Source: a bacterium (lineage in GTDB: Bacteria; Zhuqueibacterota; Zhuqueibacteria; Residuimicrobiales; Oceaniaggregativiventaceae). From it: a stretch of DNA of 64,000 bases. This document shows, piece after piece, positions 27,968 through 36,467 of the stretch (the first letter of the stretch is position 1; every line of letters begins with the position of its first letter). The stretch covers positions 1 to 64,000 of the forward strand of contig JAKQNP010000036.1 in NCBI GenBank assembly GCA_029565675.1, read 5' to 3'. Below the pieces are notes generated by a model. That model searched no databases, was not told where the DNA came from, and saw only the letters and a program-made list of their open reading frames with translations. Made by a program: the position numbers and the translations under genes.

Positions 27968-28822
27968 TCAGCGAAAGAACTTTTGTACCGAGCGTTTTTT
28001 TTCCCATTCCTTGATGTTGCGGTACAAGACGGTCTGTTTAAACGCATCGAAAGAGTAGGAGAGCCGCAAACTGCTTTCGAGCATGCTTATCGACAGGCGC
28101 TGACTGCGGCGGTACCCAACCAGTTGCAAGGCATTGTGCAGAACCTCAACCAGGTCGTGTCCACGCGCGATGATCCAGGGATCGTGTTTTTCTTGGTGCA
28201 AGTGCTCGATTTTCTCTTGTAAATCTTCGAATTTGACCTCGACCACATTGGAATTTTTCACCACCTGGCGGAGAAACGCTGTTTTGTCGATTTGCAAGGT
28301 TTCTCTATCGAGCACTCTGTTCAACTCGATATCCTTGAAGCTGATATTCAGCCTATGTTTGATTGAAACACATCGCACCAGTCCGATAAAATAGGCAGAG
28401 TCGAGGAGAATTTGGCGCAGTTCTTTATGCCGGCGTTTTTCAAACTCTCGCAACCGTTCTTCGTCCATATATTCAGCGACCAGCTTGTTGAACGCATGAG
28501 ATTTAACGATGAGAGTTTCCAGGTCGTGGGTATCGGTGAGGAAGAGGTGTTCCGTTTGTTGGAGATTGCCAAGCACGGTATCATAGTCGCGGTCTACAAT
28601 GGCAAGCACCTGGTCAAAATCAGTCGCTGCGAGCAATTTCAGCGCTTCAGTCGCATTGTTTTTGCCAAACGCGATTTCTATTTTGCAGTTTTCTTCGATC
28701 ACAAAATTTTTAAACATGCGCGCATCGTCCGGACCTTCGACGATTAAAAACATCCCTGAATATTGGGTGGCTTTCATGCGAATGGTGTTGGCGATGGAAT
28801 GCGGCGTCAGAAATTCACTCAT
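27968..28822 (-). CDS. DUF4435 TOPRIM nuclease-like protein (AriB-like)
   Basis: A 284-residue protein. FLIVEGPDDARMF places a glutamate (E29) as in TOPRIM domains, and AIVDRDYD (D77, D79, D81) supplies the metal-binding DxD. HDLETLIV is a further DUF4435 motif. In PARIS anti-phage systems the DUF4435 protein AriB is the effector nuclease, held inactive by the ATPase AriA. The start overlaps the end of the ATPase gene by four bases, so the pair is coupled. Nuclease activity is inferred from the motifs. Confidence 0.72.
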   Translation of the reverse strand: MSEFLTPHSIANTIRMKATQYSGMFLIVEGPDDARMFKNFVIEENCKIEIAFGKNNATEALKLLAATDFDQVLAIVDRDYDTVLGNLQQTEHLFLTDTHDLETLIVKSHAFNKLVAEYMDEERLREFEKRRHKELRQILLDSAYFIGLVRCVSIKHRLNISFKDIELNRVLDRETLQIDKTAFLRQVVKNSNVVEVKFEDLQEKIEHLHQEKHDPWIIARGHDLVEVLHNALQLVGYRRSQRLSISMLESSLRLSYSFDAFKQTVLYRNIKEWEKKRSVQKFFR

Positions 28823-30114
28823 TCGGTTGGTCCTTTGAGTTCCACAGTCAAATCCCAGCGATCGTGGATCAATTGCGGGGAATGAGTCGAGATGATCACA
28901 TCCAGTTCCGCCACCTGCGTGACTTGCTGCAAATCGTGCAAAAACGCTTCCTGCCACAACACATGCAGGGAAAGTTCGGGCTCATCGATCAGGATCAGGC
29001 TGTCCGAGTCGGTTTTAAACAGCAATTCGTACAACAAAACGATTTCATGTTGTTCGCCGGAGGAGAGATCCGACGGCTCCAACTCGTTATGGGTGCTGGA
29101 AAAGAAGCGAAAACCGCTGTGTTTGGAAATTTCCATCCATTTGTAATCGAATAAATGGTTGACCGTATTCTTGAACAATTCAATTTTATCCGCCAGCTGA
29201 TCGAGAATCGCCAGTTTTTTTTCGACATCATTCATATAGATCGTCAACATGACCAGTGCGGTTTCATCGATGTTTTCCGGCAACTCGAAAGAAAAATCCT
29301 CGGAATCCAAAATGCCGACGTTGATGAAGCGCAGCCGCTTTTTTTCCAGATCCCTCAGTTGCCGGCGCAAATCGTTTTCCTGGCGGACTTGATCAGAGTC
29401 GAGCTGCTGCAGCATCCGTTGTGGAAAAGTGCGATCCAGCGATTGCGAAAGGGCTGCGTATTCGGCGAGTCTGGAATTGATCACCCCGACAATTTCGTTG
29501 GAATATTCGATAACCGACGGCAACGGCGTCTGCTCCTCAACAGATGACCCCGCAGCCGATCGGCTGAATTGCATCAAACGCTGTGCCTCGATCATGCGTA
29601 CCGGAATACTGCTGCGCAACTTTTGCAGCCACTCGGGTTGTTGGATGGCCGGGGCAGGGTAGATCAGTTCATAAATTTCAGCCGCTTTTTCCAAAAAATC
29701 TTTAAAGGTGGTTGGTTCCTGCAACTCTTCCAATTGCCAAATCTGCTGCGGAGACAATGCAGATTTGCCGATAGACCGCCGACGGTGTTTTTTTCCGGTG
29801 ACAATCGGCTTGAGCGAAAAAGAGTTTTCAGCAAAAGAAAACACGACTTCTTCAGTGAGAAGAGTTTCGGCGTGCATCTTTTTATGGATGCGAAATTCAC
29901 GCTCATCATCAAAACGAATGGCGATTTTGTCGAAAGGAATTTTAACAAGATAGAAATTATTCTCGCTAAACAGCGATTGGATCAGGCGCAGAACGCTGGT
30001 TTTGCCATAGCCGTTCGGACCGTGGATGATGGTGATCCGGTCTTGACCAAACAGCGGGATCTCGTGGTTGAACAGGCCGAACAGGTTGTCGATGGTAATA
30101 TGGGTGATGCGCAT
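28819..30114 (-). CDS. ABC/SMC-type AAA ATPase (AriA-like)
   Basis: A 431-residue ATPase of the AAA_15/AAA_21 (OLD-related) class. The Walker A is HGPNGYGKTSV (residues 31-41). The middle is a coiled-coil (DLRRQLRDLEKKRLRFINV). LSSGEQHEIVL is the signature, SLILIDEPELSLHV the Walker B, and IISTHSPQLI the switch histidine. GAGGA precedes ATG 30114. Order ATPase then DUF4435 and the sizes of both match PARIS systems. In those, AriA senses phage anti-restriction proteins and releases AriB. Other OLD-like ATPase pairs are an alternative. Confidence 0.75.
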   Translation of the reverse strand: MRITHITIDNLFGLFNHEIPLFGQDRITIIHGPNGYGKTSVLRLIQSLFSENNFYLVKIPFDKIAIRFDDEREFRIHKKMHAETLLTEEVVFSFAENSFSLKPIVTGKKHRRRSIGKSALSPQQIWQLEELQEPTTFKDFLEKAAEIYELIYPAPAIQQPEWLQKLRSSIPVRMIEAQRLMQFSRSAAGSSVEEQTPLPSVIEYSNEIVGVINSRLAEYAALSQSLDRTFPQRMLQQLDSDQVRQENDLRRQLRDLEKKRLRFINVGILDSEDFSFELPENIDETALVMLTIYMNDVEKKLAILDQLADKIELFKNTVNHLFDYKWMEISKHSGFRFFSSTHNELEPSDLSSGEQHEIVLLYELLFKTDSDSLILIDEPELSLHVLWQEAFLHDLQQVTQVAELDVIISTHSPQLIHDRWDLTVELKGPTE

Positions 30115-30203
30115 AGGATTGTTCCTCTGTTTTATGCAAACTGACTCGCAATTAAACTTAAAAAATTTCATCTTTTAATCAAGATAAAAGTCAGGAGATG
30201 ACA

Positions 30204-31463
30204 ATGCCAGGACGCCAACGTTTGCAGGACGCTCTCAACCATCGTCAGCCGGATGCCATTCCCGTCGATCTGGGCGCCAGTTCGGTGACCGGAATCCATG
30301 TTTCTTGCGTGGCCGGATTGCGCGACTACTATAAACTGGAGAAAAGGCTGGTCAAAGTTCACGAACCTTACCAGATGCTCGGATTGGTGGAGGATGATTT
30401 GCTCGACGCCCTGGGCGTTGATGTCGTCGGTCTCGGCGCTCCAGAGAATATTTTCGGTTTTGCCAATGAAAATTGGCGCCCTTATACCCTCGATTCAGGA
30501 TTGCAGGTCTTGGTATCGGAACACATGCAAACGACCCGCGACCAAAACGGCGATACACTGATCTACCCGAAAGGCGATTTGACTGCCATGCCCAGCGGCC
30601 GCATGCCCCAAAACGGCTATTTTTTTGACACGATCGTCCGGCAGCACCCTATCGACGAGACCCATTTGAATCCGGCCGACAACCTGGAAGAGTTTACGCT
30701 TGTCGGCGAAAAAGAACTGAGCTATTATGCTCGTGAAATCGCCAATTTACGCGATAATCCGCGCGGTGTTCTGGCTTCTTTCGGTGGCACCGCGCTTGGC
30801 GACATCGCCTTGGTCCCAGCGCCTTTTCTCAAGGATCCCAAAGGCATTCGCGACATCGAGGAATGGTATGTATCCACAGTCATCAGGCAGGATTTTATCA
30901 GGCAGATTTTTCAACAGCAGACCGACATCGCTCTGCAGAATTTGGCCAAATTGTGGGAAACGGTCGGTGATCGGGTCGACGCGCTGTTTATTTGCGGCAC
31001 CGATTTCGGCACGCAAAATTCGACTTTTTGTTCCGAAGAAACCTATCGCGAACTCTATATGCCGTATTATCGCCGGATCAACGATTGGATCCATGCGCAT
31101 ACCACCTGGAAAACTTTTAAACACTCGTGCGGGGCTGTTGCGCCATTGATCGATGCCATGATCGAATCCGGTTTTGATATTCTGAATCCGGTGCAATTGA
31201 CTGCCCGCGGCATGGATGCCAGGAAATTGAAAGCAGAGTACGGCGATCGGCTGGTCTTTTGGGGTGGTGGAATCGACACCCAATCGACATTGCCGTTTGG
31301 ACGACCCGATGAGGTACGCCGTCAGGTTCTTGAACGCTGTGAAATTCTCGGCCGCGACGGTGGTTTTGTTTTCAACGCGGTACACAACATACAAGCCAAT
31401 ACGCCGATCAAAAATATCGTTGCCATGTTTGATGCGGTGCGGGAATTCAACGGTCGGCGTTGA
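30204..31463 (+). CDS. Uroporphyrinogen decarboxylase-fold protein (methyltransferase-like)
   Basis: A 419-residue URO-D superfamily protein. The C-terminal half carries WKTFKHSCGAVAPLIDAMI, with a cysteine and histidine that bind zinc in MtaA/MtbA-type corrinoid methyltransferases. LVFWGGGIDTQSTLPFG and GGFVFNAVHNIQANTP are also conserved. True heme-pathway HemE has a different N-terminus, so corrinoid methyl transfer or an unknown role is likelier. ATG 30204 leaves six bases after AGGAG, better than the ATG at 30198. No corrinoid protein gene is nearby. Confidence 0.75.
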   Translation: MPGRQRLQDALNHRQPDAIPVDLGASSVTGIHVSCVAGLRDYYKLEKRLVKVHEPYQMLGLVEDDLLDALGVDVVGLGAPENIFGFANENWRPYTLDSGLQVLVSEHMQTTRDQNGDTLIYPKGDLTAMPSGRMPQNGYFFDTIVRQHPIDETHLNPADNLEEFTLVGEKELSYYAREIANLRDNPRGVLASFGGTALGDIALVPAPFLKDPKGIRDIEEWYVSTVIRQDFIRQIFQQQTDIALQNLAKLWETVGDRVDALFICGTDFGTQNSTFCSEETYRELYMPYYRRINDWIHAHTTWKTFKHSCGAVAPLIDAMIESGFDILNPVQLTARGMDARKLKAEYGDRLVFWGGGIDTQSTLPFGRPDEVRRQVLERCEILGRDGGFVFNAVHNIQANTPIKNIVAMFDAVREFNGRR

Positions 31464-31663
31464 CCTGAAGGTCGGTATGCGATCGCCAGCCCGATGACCG
31501 TGGTTTTTTCTGCGCAGGTGCTCACGCCTACCCGGGAATCGGTTGCGTTTTTCGCGATTTGTCCGTAAATTCGGTTGTTAGCCATGCGGTGCAGATTCAC
31601 GGCATTGGTACGCGGCCGGATAAACCGTTTATCCGCCCAAGTTGGTTTCTTTCCGAGGTCTGA

Positions 31664-33016
31664 GTGGCTGAAAAACTTAAAATTCTGCTGATCGATGATG
31701 ACTATGTCTTGCGCTCTGCTTGCGAAGCCTTTCTGAATGACGCGGGTTATGCCGTTTACAGCGGCAAAAATCCGGAAGAGGGACTCAAGTTGATGCGCGA
31801 TATCAATTTCGATGTCTTGATAACCGATTTCCGCATGCCTGGCATGAATGGCATCGATTTCATGCGTGCGGTTCAACAATCGAGCCCCCAAACCGACATC
31901 ATCATGATGACCGGCTATGCGACCATCGAACACGCCGTTGAAGCCATGCGTCTCGGCGCATTCGATTATCTGCAAAAGCCTTTTGAGCCGGGCCAGTTGT
32001 TGGAGACGGTCAACAAACTGGTCGCCCAGCGGCGACAGCTGGGAAAAAGCGGCGAGAGCGAATTTCGCTTTCAATTCGACGGCCAAAGCGTCAGCATTAT
32101 CGCCAAGAGCAAAGCCATGCACGACATTTTTCGCCTGGTGGAAAAAGTTGCTCCCACTGACAGCACGGTTTTAATCCTCGGCGAGAGCGGTACCGGCAAG
32201 GAATCGATCGCCAGAGCCTTGCATGCGCTCAGCTTGCGCAGCAAAAAACCTTTTTTTACCATGGATTGCGGTTCATTGGTCGAATCCCTGTTCGAAAGCG
32301 AACTTTTCGGCCATGTCAAAGGCTCTTTTACCGGCGCCATTGCCACCAAACATGGCGCTTTTGAGCTTGCCGATGGCGGTACTTTTTTCTTTGACGAAAT
32401 CGGCAATATTTCCCTCAATGTGCAGGCCAAAATCCTGCGCGCCATCCAGGAAAAGGAGATCCGCCGGATCGGCAGCACAGAAACCATACCCGTCGATGTC
32501 AGGGTTATTGCGGCGACCAATCTTGATTTGCAGCAAGCGGTTGAACGCGGTGAATTCCGCGAAGATCTCTATTACCGTTTGAGCGTCATTCCCATCCACT
32601 TGCCCAGTTTGCGCGAACGAAAAGATGATATTCCGCTTTTGTTGCACTATTTCATCCAGAAAAACAATCTGCGCCGCCATCGAAAACCGATCCAGTCTAT
32701 CGACGACAATGCTCTGGCTGCTCTGTTGCACTATGACTGGCCGGGGAATATCCGCGAATTGCAAAACATCGTTGAACGCATCGCCATTATCGAGGACAGC
32801 TCGACGATCAGTCTGGCCAGTCTGCCGCCTGCCCTGCAGATCAATGCCGTTGTGCCGAATGACACCGCGCCGACTTTGTCGATCGCCCAAATTGAAAAAC
32901 AACATATCGCCAACACCCTGCGCACAACCGGGCACAACATCAGCCAGACCGCGCGCTTGCTGGGAATCGACCGCAAAACGCTGTATGACAAGATCCGACG
33001 CTACGAACTCGATTGA
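31664..33016 (+). CDS. NtrC/AtoC-type sigma-54 response regulator
   Basis: A 450-residue activator. The receiver domain (1-120) has the acidic pocket and phospho-acceptor D55 in LITDFRMPG. The AAA+ domain has the Walker A GESGTGKE (173-180) and KGSFTGA, the loop that contacts sigma-54. GGTFFFDEIG is Walker B. The C-terminus is a Fis-type helix-turn-helix (ISQTARLLGIDRKTLYDKI). The start is GTG with GAGGTC upstream. No kinase gene is next to it. The hydrogen-locus kinases downstream are possible partners. Confidence 0.92.
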   Translation: MAEKLKILLIDDDYVLRSACEAFLNDAGYAVYSGKNPEEGLKLMRDINFDVLITDFRMPGMNGIDFMRAVQQSSPQTDIIMMTGYATIEHAVEAMRLGAFDYLQKPFEPGQLLETVNKLVAQRRQLGKSGESEFRFQFDGQSVSIIAKSKAMHDIFRLVEKVAPTDSTVLILGESGTGKESIARALHALSLRSKKPFFTMDCGSLVESLFESELFGHVKGSFTGAIATKHGAFELADGGTFFFDEIGNISLNVQAKILRAIQEKEIRRIGSTETIPVDVRVIAATNLDLQQAVERGEFREDLYYRLSVIPIHLPSLRERKDDIPLLLHYFIQKNNLRRHRKPIQSIDDNALAALLHYDWPGNIRELQNIVERIAIIEDSSTISLASLPPALQINAVVPNDTAPTLSIAQIEKQHIANTLRTTGHNISQTARLLGIDRKTLYDKIRRYELD

Positions 33017-33430
33017 TTCAACTGGGGAATTATTCTACACTTTTTGGCAAGATTTTTATCTTTAGCGCTGGAGTGGGGAGAAAATCCACACTTTGGCTTT
33101 TCGCTTCTTAATCCGCAATTTTAAAACTATCATCAACCAACTGATCAAGGGTGTCGCTTTATCCTGCAACACGAGGTTCACCCCGCTCGATTTCACCAAA
33201 AGAATACTGATATATCTAATTAAATAACAACGCTATAGATGAAAACTAAATCCGTCGCGCCGTCTAAAATAGCGGATTGGAAGCGTGCTTTTAATGTTGG
33301 CATGGTATTTGTAGGTAAATTGAATCTTGACTGTTCTCACATCTGCCTGACAGTTCGCGCACATTTCTGCAAAGCGCCAAATCGAGCAGGCCAATCTGAT
33401 TTTGAAATTTTTTGGGAAGTGCATTGGATC
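33017..33430. other. Gene-free stretch before the receiver-like gene
   Basis: About 410 bases. A weak -24/-12-like sequence TGGCATGGTATTTGTA sits at 33298-33313. It keeps GG and TTG, but the -12 GC is GT, so a real sigma-54 promoter is doubtful. No gene or other structure seen. Confidence 0.3.
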
Positions 33431-33838
33431 ATGAATTGTCTGTTTATTTTGCCTAAACCGCAGGCCTTGCACCAGGAGCTGTTCCGCTCCTTGCGCGAAG
33501 ATCAAATCCCATTCGAAGTGATCCATGACACCATGGGAGGCATCGAAATGACCCGAATGCGTCATTTCGATGTGATCGTTCTGAAAGCCAACAGCGAGCG
33601 GTTACAAGTTGAGCAGACTATCAGGTTGCTCAAAGGATGCGATCCGACAGCAAAAGTGATCGTGACCACCGCGGTCAATTCGAAATCGCTTGAAGCGAAG
33701 ATTCGCAAGCAGAATATCTACTATTTCCATCTGGAGTCTTTTGGCACACAAGACCTCAGGCTGGCGATTCAGACTGCTTGTCGCAACAGCAACAACAGTG
33801 CGTTTTCTGCCGGGTGCTGTGACAAACAAGGGAATTGA
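33431..33838 (+). CDS. Receiver-like protein lacking the phosphorylation site
   Basis: A 135-residue protein with receiver-like alternation of strands and helices: FDVIVLKA is strand 3, AKVIVTTAVNS strand 4, IYYFHLESF strand 5. The phospho-acceptor aspartate is missing after strand 3 (leucine and lysine instead), and the acidic pair after strand 1 is PKP. It therefore should not be phosphorylated and may act as a docking or inhibitory protein. ATG at 33431 begins where homology starts. It precedes the first hydrogenase operon. Confidence 0.55.
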   Translation: MNCLFILPKPQALHQELFRSLREDQIPFEVIHDTMGGIEMTRMRHFDVIVLKANSERLQVEQTIRLLKGCDPTAKVIVTTAVNSKSLEAKIRKQNIYYFHLESFGTQDLRLAIQTACRNSNNSAFSAGCCDKQGN

Positions 33839-33981
33839 CAAAAACCGCGGTTTTTTTGCTGGAACTGCGGCACAGAATTTTCCGCAATTTTGTTATAACG
33901 AACAACACAACCTGTTTGCAGCCAGCAGAGTCCTTACGCGGAACAGTGCTGATATGCAATAATGATGAAAAGAGGAGAACC

Positions 33982-34446
33982 ATGGAGACGAAGACAATTT
34001 TGGCAAAATATCCTGAGCACGATCCGTCCGTGCTCATCGCGCTGCTGCAGGATATTCAAGAAACCTATGGCTATCTGCCGGAAAGTGAATTGCATGCTGT
34101 TGCTCAATATACCGATATGCCGGTTAGCCGGGTCTATGGCGTTGCGACTTTTTACAACCAGTTTCGTCTCAAACCACTGGGAAAAACCGTCATTCGCGTC
34201 TGTCGCGGCACAGCTTGTCATGTCAAAGGATCGCTCGATATTTTGCGCACTGTGGAGAGCGAGTTGGGCATTTCAGCCGGCGACACAACCAAGGATATGA
34301 AATACACCATTGAAACCGTTGCTTGTATCGGTGCCTGCAGCATTGCCCCGGTCATCACCATCAGCGGCGAATTCCACGGTGGTCTTACGGTCAAGAGTGT
34401 GCAAAAATTGCTGGCGTCCTACCAAAAGAAAGCAGAAGAGGAGTGA
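33982..34446 (+). CDS. hydC: [FeFe]-hydrogenase subunit HydC, NuoE-like [2Fe-2S] protein (set 1)
   Basis: A 154-residue NuoE-family protein. The four cluster ligands are C74 and C79 in VCRGTACH and C115 and C119 in CIGACSIAP. It passes electrons between the NAD-binding HydB and HydA in the confurcating/bifurcating hydrogenase that uses NAD(H) and ferredoxin. Preceded by AGAGGAG. It is first in the operon hydC-hydB-hydA followed by the sensory kinase gene. Confidence 0.92.
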   Translation: METKTILAKYPEHDPSVLIALLQDIQETYGYLPESELHAVAQYTDMPVSRVYGVATFYNQFRLKPLGKTVIRVCRGTACHVKGSLDILRTVESELGISAGDTTKDMKYTIETVACIGACSIAPVITISGEFHGGLTVKSVQKLLASYQKKAEEE

Positions 34447-34452
34447 TCGTCG

Positions 34453-36447
34453 ATGAAATCGTTTGCAAAAATATACCATGGCTGTTGGCACACGCCGGAC
34501 AATCCCTGTCGATTCTTCGTCGATTGCATCAACAATGGTCCGCATTGCAACCAGTCGGCTGAAGCAAAAGAAGAATTGTCGGCATACAAAAAGGAATTGC
34601 TGCTGGAACACCATGCCCAGCCGGTGATTATGGTCGGCATGGGCACTTGTGGTCTGGCCAACGGCGCCCAGGCGGTCTATGACAAATTGCGCGAAGAACT
34701 GACTGCTCGGCAGATCGATGCGCAGCTGTGGTCGACAGGGTGTGTTGGTTTTTGTTCCATGGAAGTGATCGTCGACATCAAACTGCCAAAGTCAGCGCGA
34801 GTTTCATATGCCCGAGTCACTCCGGCTGATGTGCCGGCTATTTTGGATGCAGCCTTTATTCAGGACAAGATCGATACTGATCGTCTTCTGGGTGTCTATA
34901 AGACCGGCAATGGCAAGTCTGTCAATGGTTTCACAGCCATTGACGATGTGCCGTTTTTCAAGAAACAGAAAAAACTGGTCCTTGCCAATTGCGGAGTGAT
35001 CAATCCGGAGAGCATCGATCAGTATTTGGCGCGCGACGGTTATCGCGCCTTGGCCAAGATTTTGAGCACCATGTCGCCCGTCGACGTGATTGAAGAGATC
35101 AAGAAATCGGGATTGCGCGGTCGCGGAGGCGGGGGATTTCCCACCGGCAAAAAATGGGAGTTCGCTTACAAAGAAAAAAGCGAACAAAAATATCTGATCT
35201 GCAATGCAGATGAAGGTGATCCAGGCGCCTTTATGGATCGCGCGGTTTTGGAAGGCGATCCCCATCGGGTGGTGGAAGGGATGATCATCGCCGCCTATGC
35301 AATCGGCGCCAGCCAGGGATATATCTACTGTCGTGCAGAGTATCCTCTTGCCATACAGCGTCTGGAGAAAACGATCCACGATGCAGAAGCCTATGGGCTT
35401 ATGGGCGACAACATTCTGGGCAGCGGCTTTTCCTTTCATTTAAAGATCAAAAAGGGCGCCGGTGCATTTGTTTGCGGTGAGGAAACTGCCCTGATCAATT
35501 CGATCGAAGGCAAACGCGGCATGCCCAGGCCCCGACCGCCTTTTCCGGCGGTGGCCGGTCTTTTCGGTAAACCGACCGTTGTCAACAATGTCGAGACCTT
35601 TGCCAATGTCTCGACCATTGTTCTCGGTGGTGCTGATGCTTACGCAGCAATTGGCACCGCCAATTCAAAAGGGACCAAGATTTTTGCTCTTTCAGGCAAG
35701 GTGTGCAACACCGGCCTGGTCGAAGTACCGATGGGCACAACTTTGCGCGAGGTGATATTCGATATTGGCGGGGGGATTCCGAACGGCAAAGAGTTCAAAG
35801 CCGTGCAAATCGGCGGGCCTTCCGGCGGTGCTCTGCCGGAATCGGTAATCGATACCGCAGTCGATTACGAAAGCCTCAAATCGATTGGTGCGATGATGGG
35901 ATCCGGCGGCCTGGTGGTGATGGACGAGACGACTTGCATGGTCGATTTGGCCAAATATTTTATGACCTTTATCGCCAGCGAATCGTGCGGCAAATGCATC
36001 CCGTGTCGAGAAGGAACCAAACGGTTGCTCGAAATACTCGAGCGACTGACACAATCGTATCGCAGCGAAAAGTCACCGGAAGATGCGCTGTTGCGTTTCC
36101 AGGGCATGGTCTATATGGAGCGTCTGGCTGATGTGATCAAGAATACGTCGCTGTGCGGCCTTGGTCAGACTGCCGCCAATCCGGTATTGAGCACACTTCG
36201 CTATTTTCGCGACGAGTATGAAGCTCATCTGTATGACCGCAAGTGTCCAGCTGGTCATTGCCGGGAATTGTTAACCTATCATATCGATACCGACAAGTGC
36301 ACGGGCTGCACCTTATGCGCCCGCAAATGTCCCCAGGGTGCCATAATCGGTGAAGTGAAAAAAGCGCATTATATCATCGAAGACAAATGTGTTCGCTGTG
36401 ACATCTGCCGTCAAAACTGCAAATTCGACGCAATTTACGTGGAATAA
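34453..36447 (+). CDS. hydB: [FeFe]-hydrogenase subunit HydB, NuoF-like (set 1)
   Basis: A 664-residue flavoprotein. The N-terminus has four extra cysteines (C11, C19, C25, C32), then a thioredoxin-like [2Fe-2S] domain (C66, C97, C101). The NuoF core shows GLRGRGGGGFPTGKKW for FMN/NADH and ESCGKCIPCREGT for a [4Fe-4S] cluster. The C-terminus has two [4Fe-4S] ferredoxin motifs, CTGCTLCARKCPQ and CVRCDICRQNC. This matches Thermotoga-type HydB, where electrons from NADH and reduced ferredoxin meet. It lies six bases after hydC. Confidence 0.94.
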   Translation: MKSFAKIYHGCWHTPDNPCRFFVDCINNGPHCNQSAEAKEELSAYKKELLLEHHAQPVIMVGMGTCGLANGAQAVYDKLREELTARQIDAQLWSTGCVGFCSMEVIVDIKLPKSARVSYARVTPADVPAILDAAFIQDKIDTDRLLGVYKTGNGKSVNGFTAIDDVPFFKKQKKLVLANCGVINPESIDQYLARDGYRALAKILSTMSPVDVIEEIKKSGLRGRGGGGFPTGKKWEFAYKEKSEQKYLICNADEGDPGAFMDRAVLEGDPHRVVEGMIIAAYAIGASQGYIYCRAEYPLAIQRLEKTIHDAEAYGLMGDNILGSGFSFHLKIKKGAGAFVCGEETALINSIEGKRGMPRPRPPFPAVAGLFGKPTVVNNVETFANVSTIVLGGADAYAAIGTANSKGTKIFALSGKVCNTGLVEVPMGTTLREVIFDIGGGIPNGKEFKAVQIGGPSGGALPESVIDTAVDYESLKSIGAMMGSGGLVVMDETTCMVDLAKYFMTFIASESCGKCIPCREGTKRLLEILERLTQSYRSEKSPEDALLRFQGMVYMERLADVIKNTSLCGLGQTAANPVLSTLRYFRDEYEAHLYDRKCPAGHCRELLTYHIDTDKCTGCTLCARKCPQGAIIGEVKKAHYIIEDKCVRCDICRQNCKFDAIYVE

Positions 36448-36467
36448 TCAAGCCAGAGAGGATTCCG

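Noticed and set aside
30204-31463. The UROD-fold gene as part of the PARIS-like system
   Set aside because: It is divergently transcribed and has a metabolic fold found in methyltransferases. Adjacency looks incidental.
33298-33313. Sigma-54 promoter before the receiver-like gene
   Set aside because: The -12 GC pair is changed to GT. I keep it only as a weak note in the intergenic entry.
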